Assembly (NCBI RefSeq): GCF_003665095.1
Contig: NZ_RCHV01000002.1
Coordinates: 1,063,501 to 1,127,500, forward strand
DNA length: 64,000 bases
Source of the DNA: Streptomyces sp. Z26
GTDB lineage: Bacteria; Actinomycetota; Actinomycetes; Streptomycetales; Streptomycetaceae
Direction of reading: 5' to 3'
Both the position numbers and the translations under genes were made by a program. Positions 33,230 through 45,061 of the stretch are shown one piece after another. Each line of letters opens with the position of its first letter. The stretch's first letter is position 1. The notes below the pieces were generated by a model that did no database searches, was not told the DNA's origin, and saw nothing but the letters and a program-made list of their open reading frames with translations.

Positions 33230-33325
33230 ACTCCCACGCCCCACTGACAGCGGGCCCCGACGCCGCCCCCGCACGGCCGTCCACAGGCCGGTACGCGCCG
33301 TGTCCTCCGGCGCTAGCATCGGAGC

Positions 33326-35617
<2,292 letters not shown>

Positions 35618-35732
35618 CCCGGGCCAGAGGACAGCGCGCCGCCGCGCTCTGATAGGAATGACGACCGGCACGATCGGTGCACAGGGCAACGGACGGCGGA
35701 AGCGGTCCGACGACGGGGAGCGGAGCGCGGCG

Positions 35733-36203
35733 ATGGGCGACCAGGGCACGACGGAGTTCCCCCCGGAGATCGTCGAGGAGTGGCGCGGGTCGGGCGTCGA
35801 CCTGGCCGCGATGTTCTCCGCCGGTCACCTGGGCGAACGGATGGGCCTGCGCGTCGTCGAGGCCTCGCCCGACCGCGTCGTGGGCACCCTGCCGGTCGAG
35901 GGCAACACCCAGCCGTACGGGCTGCTGCACGGCGGCGCCTCCGCCGTGCTCGCGGAGACCCTCGGCTCGGTCGGCGCCATGCTGCACGGCGGCCCGCGGA
36001 AGGTCGCGGTCGGCGTGGACCTCAACTGCACGCACCACCGCGCCGTACGCTCCGGCCTGGTCACCGGCACGGCCACACCCGTGCACCGGGGGCGGACCAC
36101 CACCACGTACGAGATCGCCGTCACCGAGGAGTCCGGGAAGCGCGTCTGCACCGCGCGCCTGACCTGCCTGCTGCGCGACGCGGAACCGCCCGCCGCGAGC
36201 TGA
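35733..36203 (+). CDS. PaaI-type hotdog thioesterase
   Basis: A 156-residue hotdog-fold thioesterase of the PaaI/YbdB type: GERMGLRVVEASPDRVVGTL, the active-site strand GNTQPYGLLHGGASAVLAET with the conserved HGG, and LNCTHHRAVRSGLVTGTATP. It should hydrolyse an acyl-CoA; a phenylacetyl or hydroxybenzoyl group is typical of the family. ATG 35733 (MGDQGTTEF) matches the domain start; ATG 35658 would add a basic tail of 25 residues. This gene is a common Streptomyces neighbour of polA. Confidence 0.88.
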   Translation: MGDQGTTEFPPEIVEEWRGSGVDLAAMFSAGHLGERMGLRVVEASPDRVVGTLPVEGNTQPYGLLHGGASAVLAETLGSVGAMLHGGPRKVAVGVDLNCTHHRAVRSGLVTGTATPVHRGRTTTTYEIAVTEESGKRVCTARLTCLLRDAEPPAAS

Positions 36204-36414
36204 CCCGCCCGCCCCGGCCGCCGTACGCGCCCGACCCCGGACACCGCCGCACTCCGCGTACGCCCGACCGCCGCACGCCCGCGCCCGTACGCCCGCCGTA
36301 CGCCCGCCGCACGTCCCCGCGCACCCGCCGGTGCGGGCGAACGCCCCCCCGCACGCCGCACGATCCGCGGTACGGCCCCTGGCCCACGGGCACGCCAGGC
36401 GCTAGCTTCCCGCC

Positions 36415-37098
36415 ATGGGGGACACACCAAGCGGACGCGACCACGAGCACGGGCGGACCCACGGGCACGACCACCGGCCGGAACTGGTCCCGGAGCCGGA
36501 ACCGACACCGGACCACACCACCGAGTACGCGGGCGACCCCGAGGTCCTCGTCACCCACGGCACCCCCGGCCTGGCCGAACGGTGGGCCCTGCTGCCCACC
36601 CGCACCCGGCACGCCGTGACCGCCGCCGTGACGCTCGCCGTCGTCGCCGCCGGATCGCTCTTCGCCCTCGACCAACGACCCGTACCGGAACAGGCACCAC
36701 CGGTTCCGTACCCGGCGGAGATGACGTCGATCACTCTCCGGGAGATCTCCTTCGACGAGGACACCGACCGCGGCCTCACCCTCTCCCTGCGCGCCAGCAC
36801 CACCGGCGACGCCCCCGTCACCGTCACCCGCGTCGGCACCGGCCGCGGCGGCGTGGACCTGCACGTGGACCCGTCGCCGCCGTTCGTGCTGACCGGCCCG
36901 AAGCCGCGCGTACTCACCGTGCGCACGACCGTCGAGACGTGCGAGGGGCTGCCCCTCGACGCCGCCGTCCCCTCGATTCAGGTGACACTGCGTAACGCGC
37001 GCGCGGAGCAGAAGTCGACCGTGATCGTCGATGAGCGCTACGCGCGTGCACTCAGCCACCAACTCCGTTCGCTATGCGGACTCCCCTCCGCACGCTGA
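36415..37098 (+). CDS. Membrane-anchored hypothetical protein with His-rich N terminus
   Basis: A 227-residue protein with a histidine-rich cytosolic head (GRDHEHGRTHGHDHRPE, about 7-23), an acidic Pro-rich stretch, one transmembrane helix (about 65-83, AVTAAVTLAVVAAGSLFAL) and an extracytoplasmic beta-rich domain (about 100-225) with two cysteines. The head has spaced HxH motifs that may bind a metal such as Ni or Zn. I do not recognise the outer domain. ATG 36415 is the start. The AT-richer 290-bp gap after it precedes livK. Confidence 0.65.
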   Translation: MGDTPSGRDHEHGRTHGHDHRPELVPEPEPTPDHTTEYAGDPEVLVTHGTPGLAERWALLPTRTRHAVTAAVTLAVVAAGSLFALDQRPVPEQAPPVPYPAEMTSITLREISFDEDTDRGLTLSLRASTTGDAPVTVTRVGTGRGGVDLHVDPSPPFVLTGPKPRVLTVRTTVETCEGLPLDAAVPSIQVTLRNARAEQKSTVIVDERYARALSHQLRSLCGLPSAR

Positions 37099-37388
37099 GT
37101 TGCCCTCTGCTAAGCAGAACTGCGGTTTCGCTGTCCGATACACGGGCGTTTCCAGCGCGTAACACACAAGATCCACTAAACATTGCCCGGGGTGGCCCGG
37201 GTCATAACAAGAACGTCACATCCTCTCCCCGACTGCTCCCACACCGCCGTCATCGGCCATAGAGTCACGGCCAGTCACCGCGCCGCCAGGCGTGAACCGC
37301 TCACCCGGGACGGCGCCGGCCACGGCCGCCCCGACGGGCCGAACGGTCCGCACGCGGAAGTGCGCCGCGCCAGGGGAAAGGACTGATC

Positions 37389-38630
37389 GTGCGTCAGCGA
37401 TCCTTGCTCATCATCACCACCGGGGTCACCGTGGGAGCCCTCACGTTGTCCGCCTGCGGGTCCCGCGACGACGACAACGGAGGCGACAGCGGCGGCGGCA
37501 ACAAGACCGTCACCATCGGGCTCGACGCCCCGCTCACCGGCGACCTCTCCGCACTCGGCGAAGGCATCAAGAACTCCGCCGAACTGGCCGTCAAGACGGC
37601 CAACAAGGAGAAGACCGTCGACGGCGTCACCTTCAAGCTGGTCGCCAAGGACGACGCCGCGCAGGCGTCCACCGGCCAGCAGAACGCCACCGAGTTCGCC
37701 GGCGACGAGACCATGATCGGCGCCGTCGGCCCGCTGAACTCCGACGTCGGCCAGTCCATGCAGAAGGTCTTCGCCAACGCCGACATGGTCCAGGTGTCGC
37801 CCGCCAACACCAACCCCGCGCTCACGCAGGGGAACGACTGGCAGTCGGGCAAGAAGGAGCGTCCCTTCAAGACGTACTTCCGCACCTCCACCACCGACGC
37901 GGTCCAGGGCCCGTTCGCCGCCCGCTACCTGTACGGCGAGAAGAAGCTCAAGAGCGTCTACGTCATCGACGACAAGAAGACGTACGGCGCCGGACTCGCG
38001 GGCACCTTCGCGGCCGAGTTCAAGAAGCTCGGCGGCAAGGTCGTGGGCACCGACCACGTCAACCCCGAGGACAAGGACTTCGGCTCCGTCGCCACCAAGG
38101 TCGCCGCCGCCAAGGCCGACTTCGTCTACTACGGCGGCGAGTACCCGGCCGCCGCACCCCTCGCCGACCAGATCAAGCGCGCGGGCGCCAAGATCCCCAC
38201 CGTCGGCGGCGACGCGCTGTTCAGCGCCGAGTACATCAAGATCGCCAAGAAGAACGCCGAAGGCGACATCGCCAGCTCCGTCGGCGCCCCGCTGGAGACC
38301 CTGGACACCGCCAAGGCCTTCATCAAGAACTACAAGGAAGCGGGCTACGACCAGGCCTACGAGGCGTACGGCGGCTACGCCTACGACAGCACCTGGGCGA
38401 TCATCGAAGCCGTCAAGAAGGTCACCGAGGACAACGACGGCAAGCTGCCCGACGAGATGGACGAGTCCCGCTCGAAGGTCGTCGAGGCCATGCAGAAGAT
38501 CACGTTCGACGGCGTCACCGGCAAGGTCGGCTTCGACCAGTACGGCGACACCACGAACAAGCAGCTCTCCCTCTACGAGGTGAAGGACGGCAAGCACGTC
38601 CCCATCGAGAGCGGCACCTTCGAAGGCTGA
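37389..38630 (+). CDS. livK: Branched-chain amino-acid ABC transporter, substrate-binding lipoprotein
   Basis: The 413-residue protein starts with a lipoprotein signal ending in the lipobox LSAC (about 20-23) followed by an Asp/Gly-rich tether. The binding body is a type I periplasmic-binding fold of the LIV group (TIGLDAPLTGDLSALGEGIK; MIGAVGPLNSDVGQSMQ; VYVIDDKKTYGAGLAGTFAA). It captures leucine, isoleucine or valine at the membrane face. GTG 37389 heads the operon livK-H-M-G-F. The 290-bp upstream gap is less GC-rich than its surroundings and should hold the promoter; a weak TTGCCC-16-TAACAA lies at about 37182-37209. Confidence 0.95.
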   Translation: MRQRSLLIITTGVTVGALTLSACGSRDDDNGGDSGGGNKTVTIGLDAPLTGDLSALGEGIKNSAELAVKTANKEKTVDGVTFKLVAKDDAAQASTGQQNATEFAGDETMIGAVGPLNSDVGQSMQKVFANADMVQVSPANTNPALTQGNDWQSGKKERPFKTYFRTSTTDAVQGPFAARYLYGEKKLKSVYVIDDKKTYGAGLAGTFAAEFKKLGGKVVGTDHVNPEDKDFGSVATKVAAAKADFVYYGGEYPAAAPLADQIKRAGAKIPTVGGDALFSAEYIKIAKKNAEGDIASSVGAPLETLDTAKAFIKNYKEAGYDQAYEAYGGYAYDSTWAIIEAVKKVTEDNDGKLPDEMDESRSKVVEAMQKITFDGVTGKVGFDQYGDTTNKQLSLYEVKDGKHVPIESGTFEG

Positions 38631-38732
38631 CCACCAGCACCACACGCCCAGCCAGCATCGCCAGGGCTCGCGCGGGGGCGCACACCACGCCCCCGCGCAG
38701 CCATATCTGACACCCATCCCCGGAGGCCAGCG

Positions 38733-39662
<930 letters not shown>

Positions 39663-39667
39663 TACCC

Positions 39668-41464
39668 ATGACACCCACCACCCCCACCGCCACGGCGGAC
39701 AAGACGGCCCCCGGCCCCGTGCCCGGCCTCCTCAAACTGCCCGCACACATCGCCCGCTGGGCCACCCTCGCCGGCGCCACCGGCGTCCTGCTCAGCACCT
39801 TCCTCGCCTGGACCTGGACCGCGGCGTTCCCCGGCAACCTCACCGTCGACCTCTACCCCGGCGGCCTCCAGGTCCTCGCCCTCACCGGCGCCCTCCTCAC
39901 CCTGCTGTTCGCCCTCTCCGCACAGGGCGTACGCGGCCTCGGCTGGCTCACCCCCGGCGGCAAGCACTCCCCCGTGCTGCTCCTCGCACTCGGCACCGCC
40001 GCCACCACCCTCTACAGCGTCGCCGCCATCGCGCAGAAACTCGGCGGCCTCGTCAACCTCGAACCCGGCGGCTGGATCGCCGGAATCGCCTCCGTCGTAC
40101 TCCTCGTCGGCGCACTCGGCCTCCCCGCCGACACCCCCGGCGACGCCGTACGACCACCCACCTCACCGCACCAACGGCTGCTGCACAGCTTCAAGGCACC
40201 CACACCCGAACGCGGACCCGTACTGCCGTCCTGGGCCGAGATCCTCATCATCGCCGCCGTCGTCGGCGCCGGACTCGAGGTCTTCGCCTACGGCATCAGC
40301 ACCCCCTACGGCGAACTCTTCATCGGCTACCTCCTCACCACGGGATTCGCCCTCGCCGCCATCACCCGCTCCGGACTCAACCGGCGCCTGTCCGCCGTCA
40401 CCGCACGGCACCGCAACGTCACCGTCGCCGCCGCCTTCATCGCGGCGTTCATCTTCCCGCTCACCCAGACCAGCGAGGCGTACGCCACCCTCGGCGCGTA
40501 CATCCTCATCTTCGCCACCGTCGCCCTCGGCCTGAACGTCGTCGTCGGACTCGCCGGACTCCTCGACCTCGGCTACGTCGCCTTCCTCGGCGTCGGCGCC
40601 TACGCCGCGGCACTCGTCTCCGGCTCGCCCTACAGCACCCTCGACGTCCAGTTCCCGTTCTGGGCCGCCGTCCTCACCGGCATCGGCGCCTCACTCGTCT
40701 TCGGCGTCGTCATCGGCGCCCCCACCCTGCGGCTGCGCGGCGACTACCTCGCCATCGTCACCCTCGGCTTCGGCGAGATCTTCCGCATCGCCATGCAGAA
40801 CATGGACGGCACCTCGGGCCCCAACGTCACCAACGGCCCCAACGGCATCCCCAACATCCCCGACCTGGAGATCCTCGGCTTCAACCTCGGCGAGGAACAC
40901 ACCATCCTCGGCTTCGAACTCGGCCGCTTCTCCAACTACTACCTGCTGATGCTGATCTTCACCGGCATCGTCGTCCTCGTCTTCCGCCGCTCCGACCAGT
41001 CCCGCATCGGCCGGGCCTGGGTCGCCATCCGCGAGGACGAGACCGCCGCACGCGCCATGGGCATCAACGCCTTCCGGCTCAAGCTCATGGCCTTCGCACT
41101 CGGCGCGACCCTCGCCGGCATGGCCGGCACCGTGCAGGCACACGTCACCTTCACCGTCACACCCACCCAGTACAAGTTCGTCGAGGTCGTCCCGCCCAAC
41201 TCCGCGTTCCTCCTCGCCGCCGTCATCCTCGGCGGCATGGGCACCGTCAGCGGACCCCTCATCGGCGCCGCGCTCCTCTACCTCATCCCGGAGAAACTCG
41301 AGTTCATGGCCGAGTACCAGCTCCTGCTGTTCGGCATCGCCCTCGTCCTGCTCATGCGCTTCCGGCCCGAAGGACTCGTCGCCGACCGCCGCAAGCAGCT
41401 CGAATTCCACGACACCGGCCAACTCGACGTACCCAAGGCCGGACTCACCAAGGCGGGGGTGTGA
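39668..41464 (+). CDS. livM: Branched-chain amino-acid ABC transporter permease LivM, extended
   Basis: The 598-residue protein is far longer than E. coli LivM (about 425). The permease core is the last 400 or so residues (LNVVVGLAGLLDLGYVAFLG; LRLRGDYLAIVTLGFGEIFR; RAMGINAFRLKLMAFALGAT). The extra N-terminal 200 residues contain about four hydrophobic helices plus loops, as in other Streptomyces LivM proteins. ATG 39668 is used; GTG 39659 overlapping the livH stop is an alternative. The operon continues with livG immediately at the stop. Confidence 0.94.
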   Translation: MTPTTPTATADKTAPGPVPGLLKLPAHIARWATLAGATGVLLSTFLAWTWTAAFPGNLTVDLYPGGLQVLALTGALLTLLFALSAQGVRGLGWLTPGGKHSPVLLLALGTAATTLYSVAAIAQKLGGLVNLEPGGWIAGIASVVLLVGALGLPADTPGDAVRPPTSPHQRLLHSFKAPTPERGPVLPSWAEILIIAAVVGAGLEVFAYGISTPYGELFIGYLLTTGFALAAITRSGLNRRLSAVTARHRNVTVAAAFIAAFIFPLTQTSEAYATLGAYILIFATVALGLNVVVGLAGLLDLGYVAFLGVGAYAAALVSGSPYSTLDVQFPFWAAVLTGIGASLVFGVVIGAPTLRLRGDYLAIVTLGFGEIFRIAMQNMDGTSGPNVTNGPNGIPNIPDLEILGFNLGEEHTILGFELGRFSNYYLLMLIFTGIVVLVFRRSDQSRIGRAWVAIREDETAARAMGINAFRLKLMAFALGATLAGMAGTVQAHVTFTVTPTQYKFVEVVPPNSAFLLAAVILGGMGTVSGPLIGAALLYLIPEKLEFMAEYQLLLFGIALVLLMRFRPEGLVADRRKQLEFHDTGQLDVPKAGLTKAGV

Positions 41465-41469
41465 ACCAC

Positions 41470-42396
41470 ATGACCACCACCAGCACGACACCCGCCACAC
41501 CGGGACCCGCCGCCGGACCCGGCGGCACCGTACTCGAAGCCACCGGCGTCACCATGCGCTTCGGCGGCCTCACCGCCGTACGCGGCGTCGACCTCACCGT
41601 CGACAGCGGCGAGATCGTCGGACTCATCGGCCCCAACGGAGCCGGGAAGACCACCTTCTTCAACTGCCTCACCGGGCTCTACGTGCCCACCGAAGGCACC
41701 GTGAAGTACCGCGGCACGGTCCTCCCCCACCGCTCCCACCTCGTCACCAAGGCCGGAGTCGCCCGCACCTTCCAGAACATCCGCCTCTTCGCCAACATGA
41801 CCGTGCTGGAGAACGTCCTCGTCGGACGCCACACCCGCACCAAGGAAGGACTCTGGTCCGCGCTCCTGCGCGGACCCGGCTTCCGCAAGGCCGAACGCGA
41901 ATCCGAGGAACGCGCCATGGAACTCCTGGAGTTCACCGGCCTCGACACCAAACGCGACCACCTCGCCCGCAACCTCGCCTACGGCGAACAGCGCAAACTC
42001 GAGATCGCCCGCGCCCTCGCCTCCGAACCCGGGCTCCTCCTCCTCGACGAACCCACCGCGGGCATGAACCCGCAGGAGACGATGGCCACCCAGGAACTCG
42101 TCCGCGCCATCCGCCGCCAAGGCACCGCCGTCCTCGTCATCGAGCACGACATGCGGTTCATCTTCAACATGTGCGACCGCGTCGCCGTCCTCGTCCAGGG
42201 CGAGAAACTCGTCGAGGGCAGCCCCCAGGTCGTACAGAGCGACGAACGCGTCGTCGCCGCCTACCTCGGCACCCCCTTCGAGGGCGAACCCGGCGAGAGC
42301 GAAGCAGCCGAGGTACGCGCCGCCGAAGCCCGCGAAGCGGGCGGCACGAGCAGCAGCGGCAGCGGCGAGGGCAAGAAGGAAGGTGAGGGCAAGTGA
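41470..42396 (+). CDS. livG: Branched-chain amino-acid ABC transporter ATP-binding protein LivG
   Basis: A 308-residue ABC ATPase. Walker A GPNGAGKTT is near residue 50, a LivG-type insertion with FQNIRLFANMTVLENVLVG follows, the signature reads LAYGEQRKLEIARAL and Walker B LLLLDEPTAG. The C-terminal 40 residues are Glu/Gly/Ser-rich and probably disordered. ATG 41470 is used; GTG 41461 overlaps the livM stop and is possible. It drives LivHM together with LivF. Confidence 0.95.
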   Translation: MTTTSTTPATPGPAAGPGGTVLEATGVTMRFGGLTAVRGVDLTVDSGEIVGLIGPNGAGKTTFFNCLTGLYVPTEGTVKYRGTVLPHRSHLVTKAGVARTFQNIRLFANMTVLENVLVGRHTRTKEGLWSALLRGPGFRKAERESEERAMELLEFTGLDTKRDHLARNLAYGEQRKLEIARALASEPGLLLLDEPTAGMNPQETMATQELVRAIRRQGTAVLVIEHDMRFIFNMCDRVAVLVQGEKLVEGSPQVVQSDERVVAAYLGTPFEGEPGESEAAEVRAAEAREAGGTSSSGSGEGKKEGEGK

Positions 42397-43109
42397 CCGC
42401 GCTCCTGGAGGTCGAGGACCTGCGCGTCGCCTACGGCAAGATCGAGGCCGTCAAGGGCATCTCGTTCAGCGTCGAGGCAGGCCAGGTCGTCACCCTCATC
42501 GGCACCAACGGCGCCGGGAAGACCACCACCCTCCGCACCCTCTCCGGACTGCTCACCCCGCTCTCCGGAAAGATCACGTTCGACGGGGAGGTACTCGACG
42601 GCGTCGGCGCGCACAAGATCGTCGCCATGGGCCTCGCCCACTCCCCCGAGGGCCGCAGACTCTTCCCCCGCCTCACCGTCACCGAGAACCTCCAACTCGG
42701 CGCCTTCCTGCGCCGCGACACCGAGGCCATCGAGAAGGACATCCAGAGCGCCTACGAACGCTTCCCCATCCTGGGCGAACGCCGCAAACAAGCCGCCGGC
42801 ACCCTCTCCGGCGGCGAACAACAGATGCTCGCCATGGGCCGCGCCCTCATGTCCCGACCCAAACTGCTCATGCTCGACGAGCCCTCCATGGGCCTCTCCC
42901 CGATCATGATGCAGAAGATCATGGAGACCATCACCGAACTCAAGAACCAGGGCACCACCATCCTGCTCGTCGAGCAGAACGCGCAGGCCGCGCTCTCCCT
43001 CGCCGACCAGGCACACGTGATGGAGGTCGGCGAGATCGTCCTCTCCGGCACCGGACAGGACCTCATGCACGACGAGTCCGTACGCAAGGCGTACCTCGGC
43101 GAGGACTGA
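42393..43109 (+). CDS. livF: Branched-chain amino-acid ABC transporter ATP-binding protein LivF
   Basis: The second ATPase of the importer, 238 residues. Walker A is GTNGAGKTT (about 37-45), the signature is TLSGGEQQMLAMGRAL and Walker B LLMLDEPSMGLSP. The end VMEVGEIVLSGTGQDL is typical of LivF. GTG 42393 overlaps the livG stop by four bases (GTGA), coupling translation. It is the last operon gene; a perfect palindromic terminator follows 17 bases later. Confidence 0.96.
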   Translation: MTALLEVEDLRVAYGKIEAVKGISFSVEAGQVVTLIGTNGAGKTTTLRTLSGLLTPLSGKITFDGEVLDGVGAHKIVAMGLAHSPEGRRLFPRLTVTENLQLGAFLRRDTEAIEKDIQSAYERFPILGERRKQAAGTLSGGEQQMLAMGRALMSRPKLLMLDEPSMGLSPIMMQKIMETITELKNQGTTILLVEQNAQAALSLADQAHVMEVGEIVLSGTGQDLMHDESVRKAYLGED

Positions 43110-43126
43110 CCGCCCCGGAACCACGT

Positions 43127-43166
43127 GCGGGGAGGGCCGCCCCACCGGTGGGGCGGCCCTCCCCGC
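43127..43166. terminator. Perfect 40-nt palindromic terminator closing the liv operon
   Basis: GCGGGGAGGGCCGCCCCACC (43127-43146) is followed at once by its exact reverse complement (43147-43166). In RNA this folds into a long stem with a minimal ACCGGT-centred loop. It lies between livF and the convergent ANTAR regulator and can act on both. Confidence 0.92.
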
Positions 43167-43211
43167 GCGTGTCCGTACCGGGGACAGCCCCGTCGAACGT
43201 CGTCACAGCCG

Positions 43212-43904
43212 CTACGGCTGCTGTCGCCGCTTCTCCTCGCCGTCCTGGATCACGGCCTCCGCGACCTGCCGCATCGACAGCCGCCGGTCCATCGACGTCT
43301 TCTGCACCCACCGGAACGCCGCCGGCTCCGACAGCCCGTACTGCGTCTGGAGCACGCTCTTCGCCCGGTCCACCAGCTTCCGCGTCTCCAACCGCTCCGA
43401 CAGGTCCGCGACCTCACGCGACAGCAGCCGCAGCTCCGTGAAACGCGACACCGCCATCTCGATGGCCGGAACGATGTCGCTCTTGCTGAACGGCTTCACC
43501 AGGTACGCCATCGCCCCCGCGTCCCGCGCCCGCTCCACCAGCTCCCGCTGCGAGAACGCCGTGAGCATCAGCACCGGCGCGATGTTCTCCTCCGCGATCT
43601 TCTCCGCGGCGGAGATGCCGTCGAGGACCGGCATCTTCACGTCGAGGATGCACAGGTCGGGACGGTGCTCGCGAGCCAGCTCCACCGCGGTCTGCCCGTC
43701 CCCGGCCTCACCGACGACGGTGTAGCCCTCCTCCTCCAGCATCTCCCTGAGATCCATCCGGATCAGGGCCTCGTCCTCCGCGATGACGACCCTCGTCGTC
43801 TGCGGCGGCACATGCGCGCTCTCCTCCTCGGCGCCGGGCCGTGGCTCGGTGGGACCCGGCCGCGGGCTGCCGGGGGTGGGCTCGGGGACGTCCGCGGTGC
43901 TCAC
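43212..43904 (-). CDS. pdtaR: ANTAR-domain response regulator (PdtaR-like)
   Basis: The 230-residue protein has a Pro-rich N-terminal tail, a receiver domain (about 35-150: VVIAEDEALIRMDLREML with acidic residues; phosphoacceptor Asp in LCILDVKMPVLDG; MLTAFSQ; YLVKPF) and an ANTAR RNA-binding domain (about 165-222: LETRKLVDRAKSVLQTQYGL). When phosphorylated such proteins bind twin hexaloop RNA hairpins and prevent termination. GTG 43904 follows GAGGAG. It converges with livF. Whether it acts on nearby leaders is unknown. Confidence 0.92.
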   Translation of the reverse strand: MSTADVPEPTPGSPRPGPTEPRPGAEEESAHVPPQTTRVVIAEDEALIRMDLREMLEEEGYTVVGEAGDGQTAVELAREHRPDLCILDVKMPVLDGISAAEKIAEENIAPVLMLTAFSQRELVERARDAGAMAYLVKPFSKSDIVPAIEMAVSRFTELRLLSREVADLSERLETRKLVDRAKSVLQTQYGLSEPAAFRWVQKTSMDRRLSMRQVAEAVIQDGEEKRRQQP

Positions 43905-43995
43905 TGGGCTCCTCGTTTCCGCACAGGTGGGAGTCACGAGCCTACCCATTACGTTCGCGGCGTGGTCAGCCGGTAGACTGACTGGGCTGTGTGCG

Positions 43996-44078
43996 GCCGG
44001 GTTGGTGGAATGGCATACACGGAGGTCTCAAACACCTCTGCCCGAAAGGGCTTGTGGGTTCGAATCCCACACCCGGCA
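43996..44078 (+). tRNA. tRNA-Leu (anticodon CAA)
   Basis: The cloverleaf folds by eye: acceptor GCCGGGT (43996-44002) with ACCCGGC (44071-44077) and discriminator A; anticodon stem GAGGT/ACCTC with loop CTCAAAC, anticodon CAA at 44029-44031; long class II variable arm with GCCC/GGGC; T arm GTGGG-TTCGAAT-CCCAC. The CCA end is not encoded (ACA follows). It reads UUG codons. It lies 91 bases from the ANTAR gene, divergent from it. Confidence 0.96.
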
Positions 44079-44164
44079 CATCCGCGCCGTCGGCGACCAC
44101 TCGTACGAGTGAACGAATCCCGTTTTCCCGACCGGCATTTCGTTCCCCTTGCCACGATGCGCGC

Positions 44165-44953
44165 ATGGAACGACATCCACCACACGTTCGAGCCGAAGCG
44201 CTCGCCCTGCTCGGCAAGGGCATGACCAACAGCGCCGTGGCAGCCGCTCTGGGCGTGCCCGCGGGCACCATCGGCTACTGGTTGCACGTCGAGCGGGCCC
44301 GACGGGGCACGCTCCCCGGACGGAACGCCGCGCCGTGCCCCCGGTGCGGGGGCTCCCCGCTGGACACCACGGCGTACGCGTACCTCCTCGGCCTCTACCT
44401 GGGCGACGGACACATCAGCCGGTACTCCGCGCACCGCGTGCCGAACCTCATGATCACCTGTTCGGAAGCCTGGCCGGGGCTGATGGACGCGTGTGAGGCG
44501 GCCGTACGTGCGGTGTTCACGCAGAACGCGGTCTGCCGCGTGCGGAGGACCGGCTGCCGCAACGTGAAGGTCTACTCGCGGCACCTCTGCTGCCTCTTCC
44601 CGCAGCACGGGAAGGGGAAGAAGCACGAGCGGCGCATCGTGTTGGCGGGGTGGCAGCGGCGGGTCGTGGACGCGCACCCGTGGGAGCTGGTGCGGGGGCT
44701 GGTGCATTCCGACGGGTGCCGGGTCGTCAACCGGACGTCGCGGATCGTCGGCGGGGAGCGGAAGCGGTACGCGTATCCCCGGTACTTCCTCACCAACCGG
44801 TCGGAGGACATCCTGCGCCTGTACGCGGACACCCTGACGGCGGTGGGTGTGGAGTGGCAGGTCACGCGCAGGGCGGGCGTGCCGTACAACGTGTCGGTGG
44901 CGCGGCGCTCTTCGGTGGCGTTGATGGACGCGTACGTGGGGCCGAAGCACTGA
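44165..44953 (+). CDS. HTH + LAGLIDADG homing-endonuclease-like protein
   Basis: The 262-residue protein starts with an HTH (AEALALLGKGMTNSAVAAAL, GVPAGTIGYWL, about 8-40), then a CPRCGG zinc-knuckle-like motif and a LAGLIDADG domain with both signature helices: LLGLYLGDGHI (about 74-84) and LVRGLVHSDGCRV (about 175-187). Both acidic catalytic residues are present. It is free-standing and interrupts nothing I can see. It lies 86 bases after a tRNA-Leu, an arrangement I recall from other Streptomyces. It may be a domesticated regulator or a nuclease. ATG 44165 is the start. Confidence 0.8.
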   Translation: MERHPPHVRAEALALLGKGMTNSAVAAALGVPAGTIGYWLHVERARRGTLPGRNAAPCPRCGGSPLDTTAYAYLLGLYLGDGHISRYSAHRVPNLMITCSEAWPGLMDACEAAVRAVFTQNAVCRVRRTGCRNVKVYSRHLCCLFPQHGKGKKHERRIVLAGWQRRVVDAHPWELVRGLVHSDGCRVVNRTSRIVGGERKRYAYPRYFLTNRSEDILRLYADTLTAVGVEWQVTRRAGVPYNVSVARRSSVALMDAYVGPKH

Positions 44954-45061
44954 CGGCTGAGCACTGACGGGTCCGTGGTCGCGGGGGCGGCGGGGCGGGT
45001 GTGTTCGGCGGGTGGCGTAACCGCGTGCGGAGTGTCGGCGGGGTGCGGGAGCATGGGCGGC

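Noticed and set aside
36204..36414. Possible small gene in the CGTACGCC-rich gap before 36415
   Set aside because: The stretch is a low-complexity run of CGTACGCCC-type repeats without a ribosome site or coding-like codon pattern.
43996..45061. Integrated element at the tRNA-Leu gene
   Set aside because: No duplicate of the tRNA 3' end, no integrase, excisionase or replication gene is present downstream in the window.
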